DNA from: Pseudarthrobacter siccitolerans
GTDB taxonomy: Bacteria; Actinomycetota; Actinomycetes; Actinomycetales; Micrococcaceae
Length of the DNA stretch: 64,000 nt
Assembly: GCF_030823375.1 (NCBI RefSeq)
Contig: NZ_JAUSXB010000001.1
Location: 3,410,001 to 3,474,000 of the forward strand
Direction of reading: 5' to 3'
Under the pieces are notes generated by a model that saw nothing but the letters and a program-made list of their open reading frames with translations, had not been told where the DNA came from and made no database searches. Both the position numbers and the translations under genes were made by a program. Position 1 is the first letter of the stretch. Each line of letters begins with the position of its first letter. Below are positions 43,271-52,122 of the stretch, piece after piece.

Positions 43271-43921
43271 TCAGCCGGACACGGCGGGAAGCGGTGCCAG
43301 GCGGACGGGGCAGCCGGCGTCGTCGAACCTTGCGCCGGCACCCAGCTGGATGAAACGCACCGTCCTGGCAACGCGCGCTTCCAGTTCCGCAGGTTCGTCG
43401 CTGCCCCGGGCCGCACTGGAGGAGAGGGTGCCGAGGATCAGCTGTGCCTGCTGGCCCACGTTTGCAACCGGCAGGTAGCCTTGCTCCATCCCGTCGCGCA
43501 GGATGCCCTGCAGCAGGACGCTCAGCTCGCCCACATGGTCGGCGAGTTTGGCAAAGGACGACGGCGACAGCACGGCCCCCATCGCAGGTCCCGGCGGGAG
43601 GTGGCGGCGGCTGAGGTCCACCACCTGGGCGCGGACGTACAGCGCCAGCCGCTCCACCGGGTTGTCGAGGCGGCCCAATGCCTCCCGGAGCTCGGACAGG
43701 AACTTTTCGGTCTCATCCAGCGCATAGGAGATGAGCAGTTCTTCGATGTCCGCGTAGTAGTTGTAGACAGCCGTCCTGCCCACGCCTGCATGCCGGGCCA
43801 CGTCGGTCATGGTCAGCCCGGGCAGGCCGTGGGAAAAAAGGAGTTCGCCGAACGCCGTGAGAATACGGCGCTGTGTGTCCGCGCGCTGCTCGGCGTTGGT
43901 GGCCGCTGTAATCCTGGGCAT
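43271..43921 (-). CDS. TetR family transcriptional regulator
   Basis: This 216-residue regulator has the TetR HTH at residues 14-60 (QRRILTAFGELLFSHGLPGLTMTDVARHAGVGRTAVYNYYADIEEL) and a helical ligand/dimer domain in the rest (LDNPVERLALYVRAQVVDLS). The ligand is unknown. An inverted repeat just upstream of its ATG (43925-43951) is a candidate autoregulatory site. A DsbA-like gene lies 55 bases upstream on the same strand and could be in the same transcript. It converges on the LytR_C gene with seven bases between stops. Confidence 0.87.
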   Translation of the reverse strand: MPRITAATNAEQRADTQRRILTAFGELLFSHGLPGLTMTDVARHAGVGRTAVYNYYADIEELLISYALDETEKFLSELREALGRLDNPVERLALYVRAQVVDLSRRHLPPGPAMGAVLSPSSFAKLADHVGELSVLLQGILRDGMEQGYLPVANVGQQAQLILGTLSSSAARGSDEPAELEARVARTVRFIQLGAGARFDDAGCPVRLAPLPAVSG

Positions 43922-43924
43922 GTA

Positions 43925-43951
43925 GACACTTTACCGCGATGTGTCAGTAAA
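43925..43951. promoter_or_regulatory. inverted-repeat operator, probable TetR site
   Basis: GACAC (43925-43929)/GTGTC (43941-43945) and TTTAC (43930-43934)/GTAAA (43947-43951) form two interleaved inverted repeats directly before the TetR start codon. Confidence 0.5.
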
Positions 43952-43976
43952 CGCGCCTGGGCTTGGGAGACGAAGG

Positions 43977-44675
43977 CTAGACCTGGCAGCCGTCCGGGCC
44001 GCAGGCGTCGCCGTCGGTGGAGTTCACGAGTACCAAGGGGTTGGCGGCCTGCCACGCCTGGTTGAGTGCGGCGGTGAACGTTTCGGCCGGTTGGGCGCCG
44101 GACAGGCCGAACTTGCGGTCGATGACGAAGAACGGCACGCCGTTGATGCCCAGCGTCCGGCCTTCCTCGAAGTCGAAGCGGACGTCGTCGGCGAACTTGT
44201 CCGTACTGAACAGTTCCTCCACCTCGCCCCTGCTGATGCCCAGGTCCAGTGCGAGGGATGTCAGGTATTCGCGGCTGCCGATGTCCTTGCCGTGCTCGAA
44301 GTGGTCGCTGAGCAGGCGTTCCTTGGCTTCGTCCTGCTGGCCGTGCACGGCCGCGAGATGGATCAGGCGGTGGGCGGTGAAGCTGTTCGCCACCACCACC
44401 GAGTCGAACCGGTAGTCCAGTCCCTCACCCTTGGCCTGCTCGGTGACGTGCTGGAACATCTGCGAGACCTGGTGCTGCGGAATGCCCTTGCGGGTGCTGA
44501 GATATTCCAGCTCGGTCCCGTAATAGTGCTCGGGCAGGGTGGGGTCCAGCTGGTAGCTGCGCCACTTCACTTCCACCGAATCGCGGTGCTCGAAGTTGGC
44601 AAGGGCCGTCTCAAAGCGGCGCTTGCCGATGTAGCACCACGGGCACGCGACGTCAGACCAGATCTCAATCTTCAT
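43977..44675 (-). CDS. DsbA family (FrnE-like) thiol oxidoreductase
   Basis: The 232-residue cytosolic protein has a thioredoxin fold with helical insert. The CxxC is at the very start (EIWSDVACPWCYIGKRRF, Cys12/Cys15), the cis-Pro loop is in INGVPFFVIDRKFGLSGAQP, and the tail carries CGPDGC. This matches the FrnE/DsbA-like group, which catalyses disulfide exchange or cis-trans isomerisation of glutathione or mycothiol adducts. ATG 44675 is chosen because the first strand begins there; the longer frame from 44828 adds an unrelated leader. No signal peptide is present. Confidence 0.86.
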   Translation of the reverse strand: MKIEIWSDVACPWCYIGKRRFETALANFEHRDSVEVKWRSYQLDPTLPEHYYGTELEYLSTRKGIPQHQVSQMFQHVTEQAKGEGLDYRFDSVVVANSFTAHRLIHLAAVHGQQDEAKERLLSDHFEHGKDIGSREYLTSLALDLGISRGEVEELFSTDKFADDVRFDFEEGRTLGINGVPFFVIDRKFGLSGAQPAETFTAALNQAWQAANPLVLVNSTDGDACGPDGCQV

Positions 44676-44899
44676 GCTGGGGCTAACTCCGGATCCCGGC
44701 AGGGCATTCCAGGACCCGGGTGTTAGATACCGCACAGTAGGGCTTGCCGCCCGGCTCATCCTGCGCAATAGTCTGAAATGGAGGTAAAAAAGCGTCACCG
44801 GCTCACTCCGGATGACACCGCGGTGCACACGTCAGTTCCCGCGGACGGCTGTGCCTGGCGGGCTGGGGAGCCCGGCCTGTATTCTTCGCGAGGCCAGGA

Positions 44900-45961
44900 A
44901 TGCGGATAGGACTTGTTGCAGGACCGTGGATTCCGGTTCCGCCCGTGGCATACGGCGGCACTGAAAGAGTCGTGGACAGCCTGGCCAGGGGCTTCGCCGC
45001 CGCAGGACACGAAGTGGTGCTGGCGGCCCCGTCGGACAGCACCTGCCCGGTGCCCCTGGTTCCGGGGATGCGGCCTGCCCAACCAGGCGGCCTGGGCTCC
45101 ACCATCACTGAGTTAAGCCATGTGGCCCGGGCCTACGAGGCAATGGACGGCGTGGATATCATCCACGACCACACCCTGGCCGGTCCCTTATACCTGCAGC
45201 GGCCCCAACAGGTTCCGGTGGTGACGACCATCCACGGCCCGCTCAACACTGAAGCCGTGGACATCTACCGTGCGATTGGCCGAAGGGCTGCTGTCATAGC
45301 TATCTCCCGGGACCAGTGCTCGCGCGCCCCTGGGGTGCCGGTGACGCGGGTCATCCATCACGGGATGGATGTCGCCTCCGTCCCGATGGGCTCGGGGAGC
45401 GGCGGCTACCTGTGCTTCGTTGGGCGGGCCTGCCAGGACAAAGGCCTGCTGGAAGCGATCATGGTTGCCCGCGAGGCCGGCATGCCGTTGCGGATCGCGG
45501 TGAAGATGCGCGAGCGGGAGGAGTTGCGCTACTTCCATGAGGTCATCGAACCTTTGCTTGGGCCCAATGAGGACTTTGTGGGGGAAGTCGATGACGCAGC
45601 CAAGTACCGGCTGATGGGCGAAGCACTGGCCTTCCTGAACCCCATTCAGTGGCCCGAGCCCTTTGGGCTTGTCATGATCGAGGCGCTTGCTACGGGCACC
45701 CCTGTGATCGGCACGGCCGTGGGTTCTGCACCCGAAATCATCGACCATGGCCGGACCGGATTTTTGGGGCGCACCGAGCTGCTGGCGGGTTTTGTGCAGG
45801 AGGCGGCAGGCCTCAGCCGGGCAGCCTGCCGAAAGATTGCCAAGGATCGGTTCGGCGAGGAACGCATGGTGAATGAGCACCTCTGGCTTTTCGGGAAACT
45901 GCTGGCCGGGGAGATGCCTTCAGGGGTTCCGGATACGGTCGGCTTGCACCAGAATCTTTAA
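44900..45961 (+). CDS. glycosyltransferase family 4 protein
   Basis: The 353-residue GT-B enzyme opens with MRIGLVAGPWIPVPPVAYGGTERVVDSLARGFAAAGH, the usual N-terminal Rossmann half with a GGTE loop. In the C-terminal half are FVGRACQDKGLLEAI and EPFGLVMIEALATGTPVIGT, which holds the EX7E donor-phosphate motif. It should transfer a sugar from a nucleotide sugar to an unknown acceptor. The start codon has no strong ribosome-binding site, but the conserved first strand begins at it. A debranching-type glycosidase gene follows 54 bases later on the same strand, a pairing suggestive of alpha-glucan metabolism. Confidence 0.88.
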   Translation: MRIGLVAGPWIPVPPVAYGGTERVVDSLARGFAAAGHEVVLAAPSDSTCPVPLVPGMRPAQPGGLGSTITELSHVARAYEAMDGVDIIHDHTLAGPLYLQRPQQVPVVTTIHGPLNTEAVDIYRAIGRRAAVIAISRDQCSRAPGVPVTRVIHHGMDVASVPMGSGSGGYLCFVGRACQDKGLLEAIMVAREAGMPLRIAVKMREREELRYFHEVIEPLLGPNEDFVGEVDDAAKYRLMGEALAFLNPIQWPEPFGLVMIEALATGTPVIGTAVGSAPEIIDHGRTGFLGRTELLAGFVQEAAGLSRAACRKIAKDRFGEERMVNEHLWLFGKLLAGEMPSGVPDTVGLHQNL

Positions 45962-46015
45962 GCGACGGTCTTGGCGATCCGCGGCAAGTCTGTCGCCTAG
46001 CGAAGGAGTGCGTCC

Positions 46016-48163
46016 GTGACCGCATGGAACGCTGATACTGAAGCCGGCGCATCTGAGTCAGGTTCGGTCACCATCGTGGAAGGGTCCTCGTTCTGCATCT
46101 CGTCCGAAACGGGTGACATCAGTTCCGACGGCGGCACGAACGGGACATTCTTCCAGGACACCCGCATCATCTCCCGCTGGGTCCTCCGGATCAACGGGTC
46201 CCTGCGGGAGCCCCTGGTGGCCCAGAAGCCGCAGCCGTTCGGAGCCACCTTTGTTGGCCGGGCCAAATGGCCGGACGGCAGGTTCGACAGCCCGCTGGTG
46301 GTACGGCAGATCCGCCACATCGGCCCGGGCCTGCAGGACGACATCATCCTTGAAAACTATTCGGCCGAGCCGGTGGATTGCGATATCGAACTGCTCGTGG
46401 ACGCCGACCAGGCAGATCTCTTCGACGTCAAGGGCGGCCGGACCACACTCGGTGCTGAGGCCACCCGTGCCGTAGTGGACGGCAGGCTCGTCATCGAAGC
46501 TGCCCGCCACGGCCAGCGGCGGGGAACGTCAATCAGGGCGCAGGGTGCCGAGGCAGGCGCCGACGGTCTCCGTTTCAAGGCCACGGTGCCTGCCCGGGGC
46601 AAGTGGGCCACCAGCGTGATTGTGGTGCCGCTGGTCAACGGCCAGGCGCCCGCGGATCCCTTCACGGAGGGCCGGCCTCCCCGCCACCGCGAAGGCGTAC
46701 GCCGGCACCGGGCCTGGGAGGAAAACGTCCCGCGGGTTACCGTGGCGGACAGTAACCTGCAGGAAGTGCTGAACCGGAGCCAGAGCGATCTGGGCTCCCT
46801 GCGGATCTTCGACGAGCACCATCCGGGCCGGGTGGCCGTGGCAGCCGGGGCCCCGTGGTTTATGGCCCTGTTCGGCCGGGACTCGCTGCTCTCGTCCTAC
46901 ATGAGCCTGCTGGTGAGCCCGAACCTGGCGGCCGGCACGCTGCAGACCCTGGCCGGGCTGCAGGGAACCAAGGTGGACCCGGACTCCGAGGAAGAACCGG
47001 GACGCATTCCCCATGAGGTGAGGCTGGGCGTCACAGCGGGGCTGTCGCTTGGCGGCACAGCCTATTACGGCACGGCCGATGCCACTCCGTTGTTCGTGGG
47101 TGTCCTGGGCGAGCTCAGCCGCTGGGGCCTCTCGCGGGAGATTATCCACCCGCTGCTTCCGCACGCGGACCGTGCCCTCGACTGGATTGAAAATTACGGT
47201 GACCGTGACGGCGACGGATTTGTGGAGTACCAGAGGCCCAACGACCACGGGCTGGTTAACCAGGGCTGGAAAGACTCGTGGGACGGCATCAACTTTGCCG
47301 ACGGCACCATTGCGGAAGCCCCAATAGCCCTGTGCGAAGTGCAGGCCTATGTCTACTCCGCCTATATCGGCCGGTCGCTGTTGGCGCGCTGGGACGGTGA
47401 CGTGGCTTTGGAACAGCATTGGGCTGACAAGGCCGCCACCCTGAAGGCTGCCTTCAACGAGAAGTTCTGGTTGCCGGACAAAGGCTATTTCGCGGTTGCC
47501 CTGGACAAGGACAAGCGGGCAGTGGACGCCTGTGCCTCGAACATGGGCCATTGCCTCTGGACGGGCATCGTGGACGAGGACAAGGCGCCCGCGGTGGTGG
47601 AGCATCTGATGTCGCCGCAGATGTTCACCGGGTGGGGCATCCGCACCCTGGGTTCGGACATGGGCGCCTACAACCCCGTGAGTTACCACAACGGCTCGGT
47701 CTGGCCGCACGACTCGGCGCTGGTGGCAACAGGGCTGATGCGCTACGGATTTGTGGAGGAGGCCCGGCGGCTTGCCTCCGGCCTTATTGACGCCGCCGAG
47801 CACTTTGACGGCCGGCTGCCGGAACTGTTTTGCGGTTTCGACCGCGGCGAGTTCCCCGGACCCGTGCCGTACCCCACCGCGTGCTCGCCCCAGGCCTGGG
47901 CGGCGGCGGCGCCGGTGCAGCTGATGCGTGTGCTCCTCCGTTTCGACCCCGTCTATACCCACGGAGTGGTGCACCTGGCGCCGATCCTCCCCGAGGACAT
48001 GGGCGACTTCGAGGCCGCGAACGTGCTGATCGACTCCTCCCGCATTACCATCAGGGCCCACGGGACGGGCGGCAGCATCGATGGGCTCCCGCCTGGCCTC
48101 AAACTCCTATCAGAGCCACGTCCGCCCCTGGCCTACTCGCCAAAGGCCCATCAGCACGTTTGA
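46016..48163 (+). CDS. glycogen-debranching-type glycosidase (amylo-alpha-1,6-glucosidase family)
   Basis: The 715-residue protein starts at a GTG with GAAGGAG seven bases upstream. The N-terminal beta domain (about 15-200; GSSFCISSETGDISSDG, NGTFFQDTRIISRW) is the glycogen-debranching N-terminal module. The (alpha/alpha)6 catalytic barrel (about 240-690) shows WFMALFGRDSLLSSYM, RDGDGFVEYQ, NQGWKDSWDGI and GSDMGAYNPVSYHNGSVWPHDSAL. Acidic residues in the last two are the likely acid and base, inferred from the family. Substrates are probably branched alpha-glucans or glucosylglycerate-type compounds. No signal peptide is present, so it is intracellular. Confidence 0.87.
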   Translation: MTAWNADTEAGASESGSVTIVEGSSFCISSETGDISSDGGTNGTFFQDTRIISRWVLRINGSLREPLVAQKPQPFGATFVGRAKWPDGRFDSPLVVRQIRHIGPGLQDDIILENYSAEPVDCDIELLVDADQADLFDVKGGRTTLGAEATRAVVDGRLVIEAARHGQRRGTSIRAQGAEAGADGLRFKATVPARGKWATSVIVVPLVNGQAPADPFTEGRPPRHREGVRRHRAWEENVPRVTVADSNLQEVLNRSQSDLGSLRIFDEHHPGRVAVAAGAPWFMALFGRDSLLSSYMSLLVSPNLAAGTLQTLAGLQGTKVDPDSEEEPGRIPHEVRLGVTAGLSLGGTAYYGTADATPLFVGVLGELSRWGLSREIIHPLLPHADRALDWIENYGDRDGDGFVEYQRPNDHGLVNQGWKDSWDGINFADGTIAEAPIALCEVQAYVYSAYIGRSLLARWDGDVALEQHWADKAATLKAAFNEKFWLPDKGYFAVALDKDKRAVDACASNMGHCLWTGIVDEDKAPAVVEHLMSPQMFTGWGIRTLGSDMGAYNPVSYHNGSVWPHDSALVATGLMRYGFVEEARRLASGLIDAAEHFDGRLPELFCGFDRGEFPGPVPYPTACSPQAWAAAAPVQLMRVLLRFDPVYTHGVVHLAPILPEDMGDFEAANVLIDSSRITIRAHGTGGSIDGLPPGLKLLSEPRPPLAYSPKAHQHV

Positions 48164-48214
48164 TGGCACCCCGTCTGCCGGCACCCGTTCGATGTCACGC
48201 CGTCTGGTGCCCGG

Positions 48215-48748
48215 TCAGGGGACGGCGCGTTCCAGTACGAAGTCATGCTCCACGGTGCTGCCCAGCCGGAAAGACTTGGTGCCCACCTTCCGGAACCCGG
48301 ACTTCTCGTAGAAACGGATGGCCCGGGCATTCTGGCTGTTGACTCCCAGCCAGACGCCCTTCCCGCCGGACCCGGCAGCCGCTGCAAGGCTGGCATTCAT
48401 CAGTTCGGCAGCGGCACCGAGCCCGTGGTGTCCGGGGTGCACGTAGCACTTGCTGAGCTCCACCGACGGCAGGATTTCCAGGGCGGAGACAACGTCCGGG
48501 TCGGTGGCGGGCCGGTTTACCAGCAGGCTGTACCCGCGGAGGCCGCCCTCGGCGTCAATGACCAGGACCGTCACGTCGGGGTCGGCGAGGTACGCCTGGA
48601 AGTGCCGGTCACTGAGCGTGCTCGCAAGGTGGGCGGCAATATCCTCCGGCGAGGCCGACGGCGGGCACGCCAGCGGAAAGGTGACGGCCGCCAGGGCAGC
48701 CAGGGCCCCGGCGTCGTCCGTTGTTGCTGTACGGATGGAATGCGGCAT
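48215..48748 (-). CDS. GNAT family N-acetyltransferase
   Basis: The 177-residue protein has the GNAT core with the acetyl-CoA-binding region YVHPGHHGLGAAAELMNASLAAA and the late strand VWLGVNSQNARAIRFYEKSGFRKVG. An N-terminal helix (TTDDAGALAALAAVTFPLA) begins the fold. The substrate is unknown. It lies 29 bases downstream of the isomerase gene cluster on the same strand but is unlikely to belong to that pathway. It converges on the glycosidase gene. Confidence 0.85.
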   Translation of the reverse strand: MPHSIRTATTDDAGALAALAAVTFPLACPPSASPEDIAAHLASTLSDRHFQAYLADPDVTVLVIDAEGGLRGYSLLVNRPATDPDVVSALEILPSVELSKCYVHPGHHGLGAAAELMNASLAAAAGSGGKGVWLGVNSQNARAIRFYEKSGFRKVGTKSFRLGSTVEHDFVLERAVP

Positions 48749-48777
48749 GCAGGGATTCTACGTGTGCACTTTCGCAG

Positions 48778-49773
48778 TTACTGCTTAAAGGCGGCGTCGA
48801 AGGAGGTGTTCGACGGCGGGAAGTCGAACTTTTTGAGGGCTGCCAGGGCTTCGGGGGCGCCGTGGAGGCGGTCCATGCCGGCGTCTTCCCATTCCACCGA
48901 AATGGGCCCGTCGTAGCCGATCGCGGTCAGGGCCCGGAAGGACGCTTCCCAGGGCACGTCGCCGCGGCCGGCGGAGACGAAGTCCCAGCCCCGGCGGGGG
49001 TCGCCCCAGGCGAGGTGGGAGCCCATCACGGTGTTCCGGCCGGTCTGGCGGATCTTGGTGTCCTTGCAGTCCACGTGGTAGATCCGGTCCTTGAAATCCC
49101 AAATGAAGGAGACGGGGTCGATGCCCTGCCACATCATGTGGGACGGGTCCCAGTTCAGGCCGAACGCTTCACGGTGGCCGATCGCTTCGAGGGTGCGGAC
49201 GGTGGTCCAGTAGTCGTAGGCGATTTCGGAGGGGTGGACTTCGTGGGCGAAGCGGACGCCGCATTCGTCGAAGACGTCCAGGATGGGGTTCCAGCGGTCG
49301 GCGAAGTCCTGGTAGCCGGCCTCGATGACCTTTTCGGGGACCGGCGGGAACATGGCCACGTACTGCCAGATGGAAGATCCGGTGAAGCCGACGACGGTGT
49401 CCACGCCCAGTGCCTTGGCGAGCCGGGCGGTGTGTTTCAGTTCCTCGGCGGCCCTTTGGCGGACACCTTCGGGGTCGCCGTCGCCCCAAACCTTGGCGCC
49501 GACGATGGCTTCGTGGCGGAAGTCGATGGGGTCATCGCAGACGGCCTGGCCCTTGAGGTGGTTGGAGATGGCCCAGACCTTGAGGTTGTACTCGTTGAGG
49601 ATGGCGAGTTTGGACTCGACGTAGCCGGGTTCGTCCCAGCGCCAAGCGTCCAGGTGGTCGCCGGAGACGGCGATTTCCAGGCCGTCGTAGCCCCAGCCGG
49701 AGGCCAGGCGGGCCACTTCCTCGAACGGCAGGTCAGCCCACTGGCCGGTGAACAGGGTGTACGGGCGGGGCAT
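48778..49773 (-). CDS. sugar phosphate isomerase/epimerase (TIM barrel)
   Basis: This 331-residue xylose-isomerase-like TIM barrel has metal-binding and sugar-binding landmarks EVHPSEIAYDYW, FGLNWDPSHMMWQGID, IYHVDCKDTKI and PISVEWEDAGMDRLHG. The Glu/Asp/His/Glu ligands match the IolE/hydroxypyruvate-isomerase-like group. It is the last gene of a four-gene catabolic operon (isomerase, two Gfo/Idh/MocA dehydrogenases, isomerase), one base after the dehydrogenase stop. Such clusters oxidise and isomerise inositols or keto-sugars; the exact polyol cannot be told. Confidence 0.87.
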   Translation of the reverse strand: MPRPYTLFTGQWADLPFEEVARLASGWGYDGLEIAVSGDHLDAWRWDEPGYVESKLAILNEYNLKVWAISNHLKGQAVCDDPIDFRHEAIVGAKVWGDGDPEGVRQRAAEELKHTARLAKALGVDTVVGFTGSSIWQYVAMFPPVPEKVIEAGYQDFADRWNPILDVFDECGVRFAHEVHPSEIAYDYWTTVRTLEAIGHREAFGLNWDPSHMMWQGIDPVSFIWDFKDRIYHVDCKDTKIRQTGRNTVMGSHLAWGDPRRGWDFVSAGRGDVPWEASFRALTAIGYDGPISVEWEDAGMDRLHGAPEALAALKKFDFPPSNTSFDAAFKQ

Positions 49774-49774
49774 G

Positions 49775-50950
49775 TCAGGCTCCTTCAGTCAGTGCATTGG
49801 CAGCGGTGGACAGCTGGATGAGGGCACTTTTAGCGGCAGCGGATTCCTCCACTGCGGCCAGGATGCGCTGGACTTCCAGTCCGTCTTCGAACGACGGCGA
49901 CGGCTCTGTCCCGCCGTCGATGGCCAGCAGGAAGTCCCGGATTTCGTGCGTGAAGGTGTGCTCCCAGCCGATGATGTGGCCCTGCGGCCACCACGCGTCC
50001 AGGTACGGGTGCTCCGGTTCGGTGACCACGATCCGGCGGAAGCCCTGCTCGCGGGCTGGCGCAGTAGCGTCCAGGAACTGAAGTTCATTGAGGTTCTCAA
50101 GGTCGAAGCGGAGGGCGCCCTTGTCGCCGTAGATCTCGATCTGCAGGGAGTTCTTCCGCCCGGTGGCCACCCGGGAGGCTTCCACTGAGGCGATTGCTCC
50201 TGAGGCGAGGGTCAGCGTTGCCCAGGCGGCGTCGTCGACCGTGACGTCTTCCAGGCCTTCGGCACCCGGCCGCTGGTCCACGAACGTCTGCAGCCGGGCC
50301 GAGACTTCCGTGACCTGGTCGCCGAGCAGGAAGAGGACCTGGTCGATGGCGTGGGATGCGATGTCACCCAACGCCCCGGACCCGGCGGTCTCCTTCTTTG
50401 ACCGCCATGTCATCGGTGCGGACTCGTCGGCCAGCCAGTCTTGCAGGTAGGCGGCGCGGACCTGACGGACAGTCCCGAGCCTGCCCTCGCTGGCCAGTTC
50501 CTTCGCGAGGGCCAGCGCCGGGACGCGGCGGTAGTTGAAGCCCACCATCGACTGCACGCCCTTGGCCCGGGCGGCGCGGGCTGCAGCGGTCATGGCTTCG
50601 GCTTCGGCCAGGGTGTTGGCGAGCGGCTTTTCCAGCAGCACATGCTTGCCGGCTTCGAGGGCGGCGATGGCGATCTCGGCGTGCATCCAGCCAGGCGCGC
50701 AGATGTCAACAATATGGATGTCGTCGCGGTCCAGGACAGAGCGCCAGTCCGTAGCGGTTTCCTGCCACCCGTACTTCGCGGCGGCTTCCGAAACGGCGGC
50801 GGCGTCCCGGCCCACCAGGACCTTCTGCTCAAGCGCGGGGACGTCGAAATAGCTGGCAACGTTCCGCCACGCGTTCGAGTGCGCTTTGCCCATAAAGGCA
50901 TACCCGATCATCGCTACGCCCAGGGGCCGCTGGATTGGTTCGTTGCTCAT
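49775..50950 (-). CDS. Gfo/Idh/MocA family oxidoreductase (first)
   Basis: The 391-residue NAD(P)-dependent dehydrogenase has the nucleotide-binding GVAMIGYAFMGKAHSNAWRN at the N-terminus and the family motif GKHVLLEKPLANTLAEAEAM (EKP, about 105). SGALGDIASHAIDQVLFLLG with the GDIASH catalytic region follows (about 195). LEVQRILAAVEESAAAKSA ends the C-terminal beta-sheet domain. It probably oxidises a ring hydroxyl of a polyol or sugar. Its start overlaps the stop of the next dehydrogenase upstream by 4 bases (ATGA). The two dehydrogenases share the layout but little exact sequence. Confidence 0.9.
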   Translation of the reverse strand: MSNEPIQRPLGVAMIGYAFMGKAHSNAWRNVASYFDVPALEQKVLVGRDAAAVSEAAAKYGWQETATDWRSVLDRDDIHIVDICAPGWMHAEIAIAALEAGKHVLLEKPLANTLAEAEAMTAAARAARAKGVQSMVGFNYRRVPALALAKELASEGRLGTVRQVRAAYLQDWLADESAPMTWRSKKETAGSGALGDIASHAIDQVLFLLGDQVTEVSARLQTFVDQRPGAEGLEDVTVDDAAWATLTLASGAIASVEASRVATGRKNSLQIEIYGDKGALRFDLENLNELQFLDATAPAREQGFRRIVVTEPEHPYLDAWWPQGHIIGWEHTFTHEIRDFLLAIDGGTEPSPSFEDGLEVQRILAAVEESAAAKSALIQLSTAANALTEGA

Positions 50951-52122
50951 GCGCCTTCTCCTAGCGTCAAGGCTTCGGGGGCCCAGTCTTCGGGGATGGG
51001 CTGCGAAATGGGTGCGTTGCTGGCTACGTCCACGAAGGTCCCGGATTCCATGGACTCGTTGATGGAGACCATGGCGTCCAGAACGTGGTAGGCGAGTTCT
51101 CCGGTGGCACGGTGGGGGACGCCGGCGCGGATGGAGCGGGCCATGTCCAGGACTCCCATGCCCCGGCCGTTCGCAGGGCCGGTGGCCGGGATGGTGGTCC
51201 AGTCCTCATCGCCTGCCCGCCACAGCTTGATATCGCCGTCGAAATAGTTGGGGTCCGGCAGCGAGATGGTGGCCTCGGTGCCGGCGATTTCCACGAAGCC
51301 CATCCGGGCGCGCGGGGACTCGAAGGAGAAGACGCTGTGGGAGGACGCGCCGGACTCGAACTGGGCCATGGCGGACACGTGGGTGGGGACCTCCACCGTG
51401 AACTCTTCGCCGGCTTTGGGTCCGGAACCGATCACGCGGACGTCTTTGGACTTGGACCCGACGGCGGCCACCTTGCGGATGGAGCCGAAAGCCTGGATGA
51501 GCGTGGTCAGGTAATAGGGGCCCATGTCGAACAGCGGGCCGGCGCCGTGCTGGAAGAGGAACGCCGGGTTGGGGTGCCAGGATTCCGGGCCGGGGGTCTG
51601 GAAGGTGGTCATGGCCGTCAGCGGAGTGCCGATGTCGCCGCGCCGGATCATCCGCAGGGCCGTCTGCAGGCCTGCGCCGAGGAAGGTGTCGGGTGCGCAG
51701 CCCAGGCGGAGCCCTGCGGCGTCGGCGGTTTTGAGCAGACCCAGCCCGGATTCACGGTCCAGGGAGAAGGGCTTTTCGGTCCAGACGTGTTTCCCGGCGT
51801 TGACCGCGGCAGTGGCTACTTCAACGTGCGCGGCCGGGATGGTCAGGTTGACGATGATCTCGACGTCGGGGTGGTTCAGTGCCTTGTCCACCCCGCCCCA
51901 CTCGGGAATGCCATATTCCTTGGCCCGGGCTGCCGCGGCTTCCTCGAACAGGTCCGCGATGACGTGGACCTTGAGGTCCGGGAAGACCGTGAGGTTATCC
52001 AGGTATTGCTTGCTGATGTTTCCGGCGCCGATGACGGCAACGCCTACCGGGCCTTTGCCCGTTGCCCCATGGAAGGATGCTGAGCTTGCCGGTGCAGTAT
52101 TTGCCGGTGCAGGGGTGCTCAT
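50947..52122 (-). CDS. Gfo/Idh/MocA family oxidoreductase (second)
   Basis: The 391-residue protein shows the nucleotide-binding VGVAVIGAGNISKQYLDNL at about 25, the EKP motif GKHVWTEKPFSLDRESGLGL at about 115 and the substrate/catalytic region GAGPLFDMGPYYLTTLIQAFG at about 210. Ser-rich N-terminal residues 1-22 are an extension. It sits between the upstream isomerase (52119-52865) and the first dehydrogenase with 4-base overlaps on both sides. With the two isomerases it would take a polyol or glycoside through oxidation and rearrangement. Control is probably by the divergent ROK regulator. Confidence 0.9.
   Translation of the reverse strand: MSTPAPANTAPASSASFHGATGKGPVGVAVIGAGNISKQYLDNLTVFPDLKVHVIADLFEEAAAARAKEYGIPEWGGVDKALNHPDVEIIVNLTIPAAHVEVATAAVNAGKHVWTEKPFSLDRESGLGLLKTADAAGLRLGCAPDTFLGAGLQTALRMIRRGDIGTPLTAMTTFQTPGPESWHPNPAFLFQHGAGPLFDMGPYYLTTLIQAFGSIRKVAAVGSKSKDVRVIGSGPKAGEEFTVEVPTHVSAMAQFESGASSHSVFSFESPRARMGFVEIAGTEATISLPDPNYFDGDIKLWRAGDEDWTTIPATGPANGRGMGVLDMARSIRAGVPHRATGELAYHVLDAMVSINESMESGTFVDVASNAPISQPIPEDWAPEALTLGEGA

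Noticed and set aside
48162..48206. 16-base direct repeat (GATG-CAC-CCGTCTG) between the glycosidase and GNAT genes
   Set aside because: Only two imperfect copies in a short convergent gap; too little to call an element.
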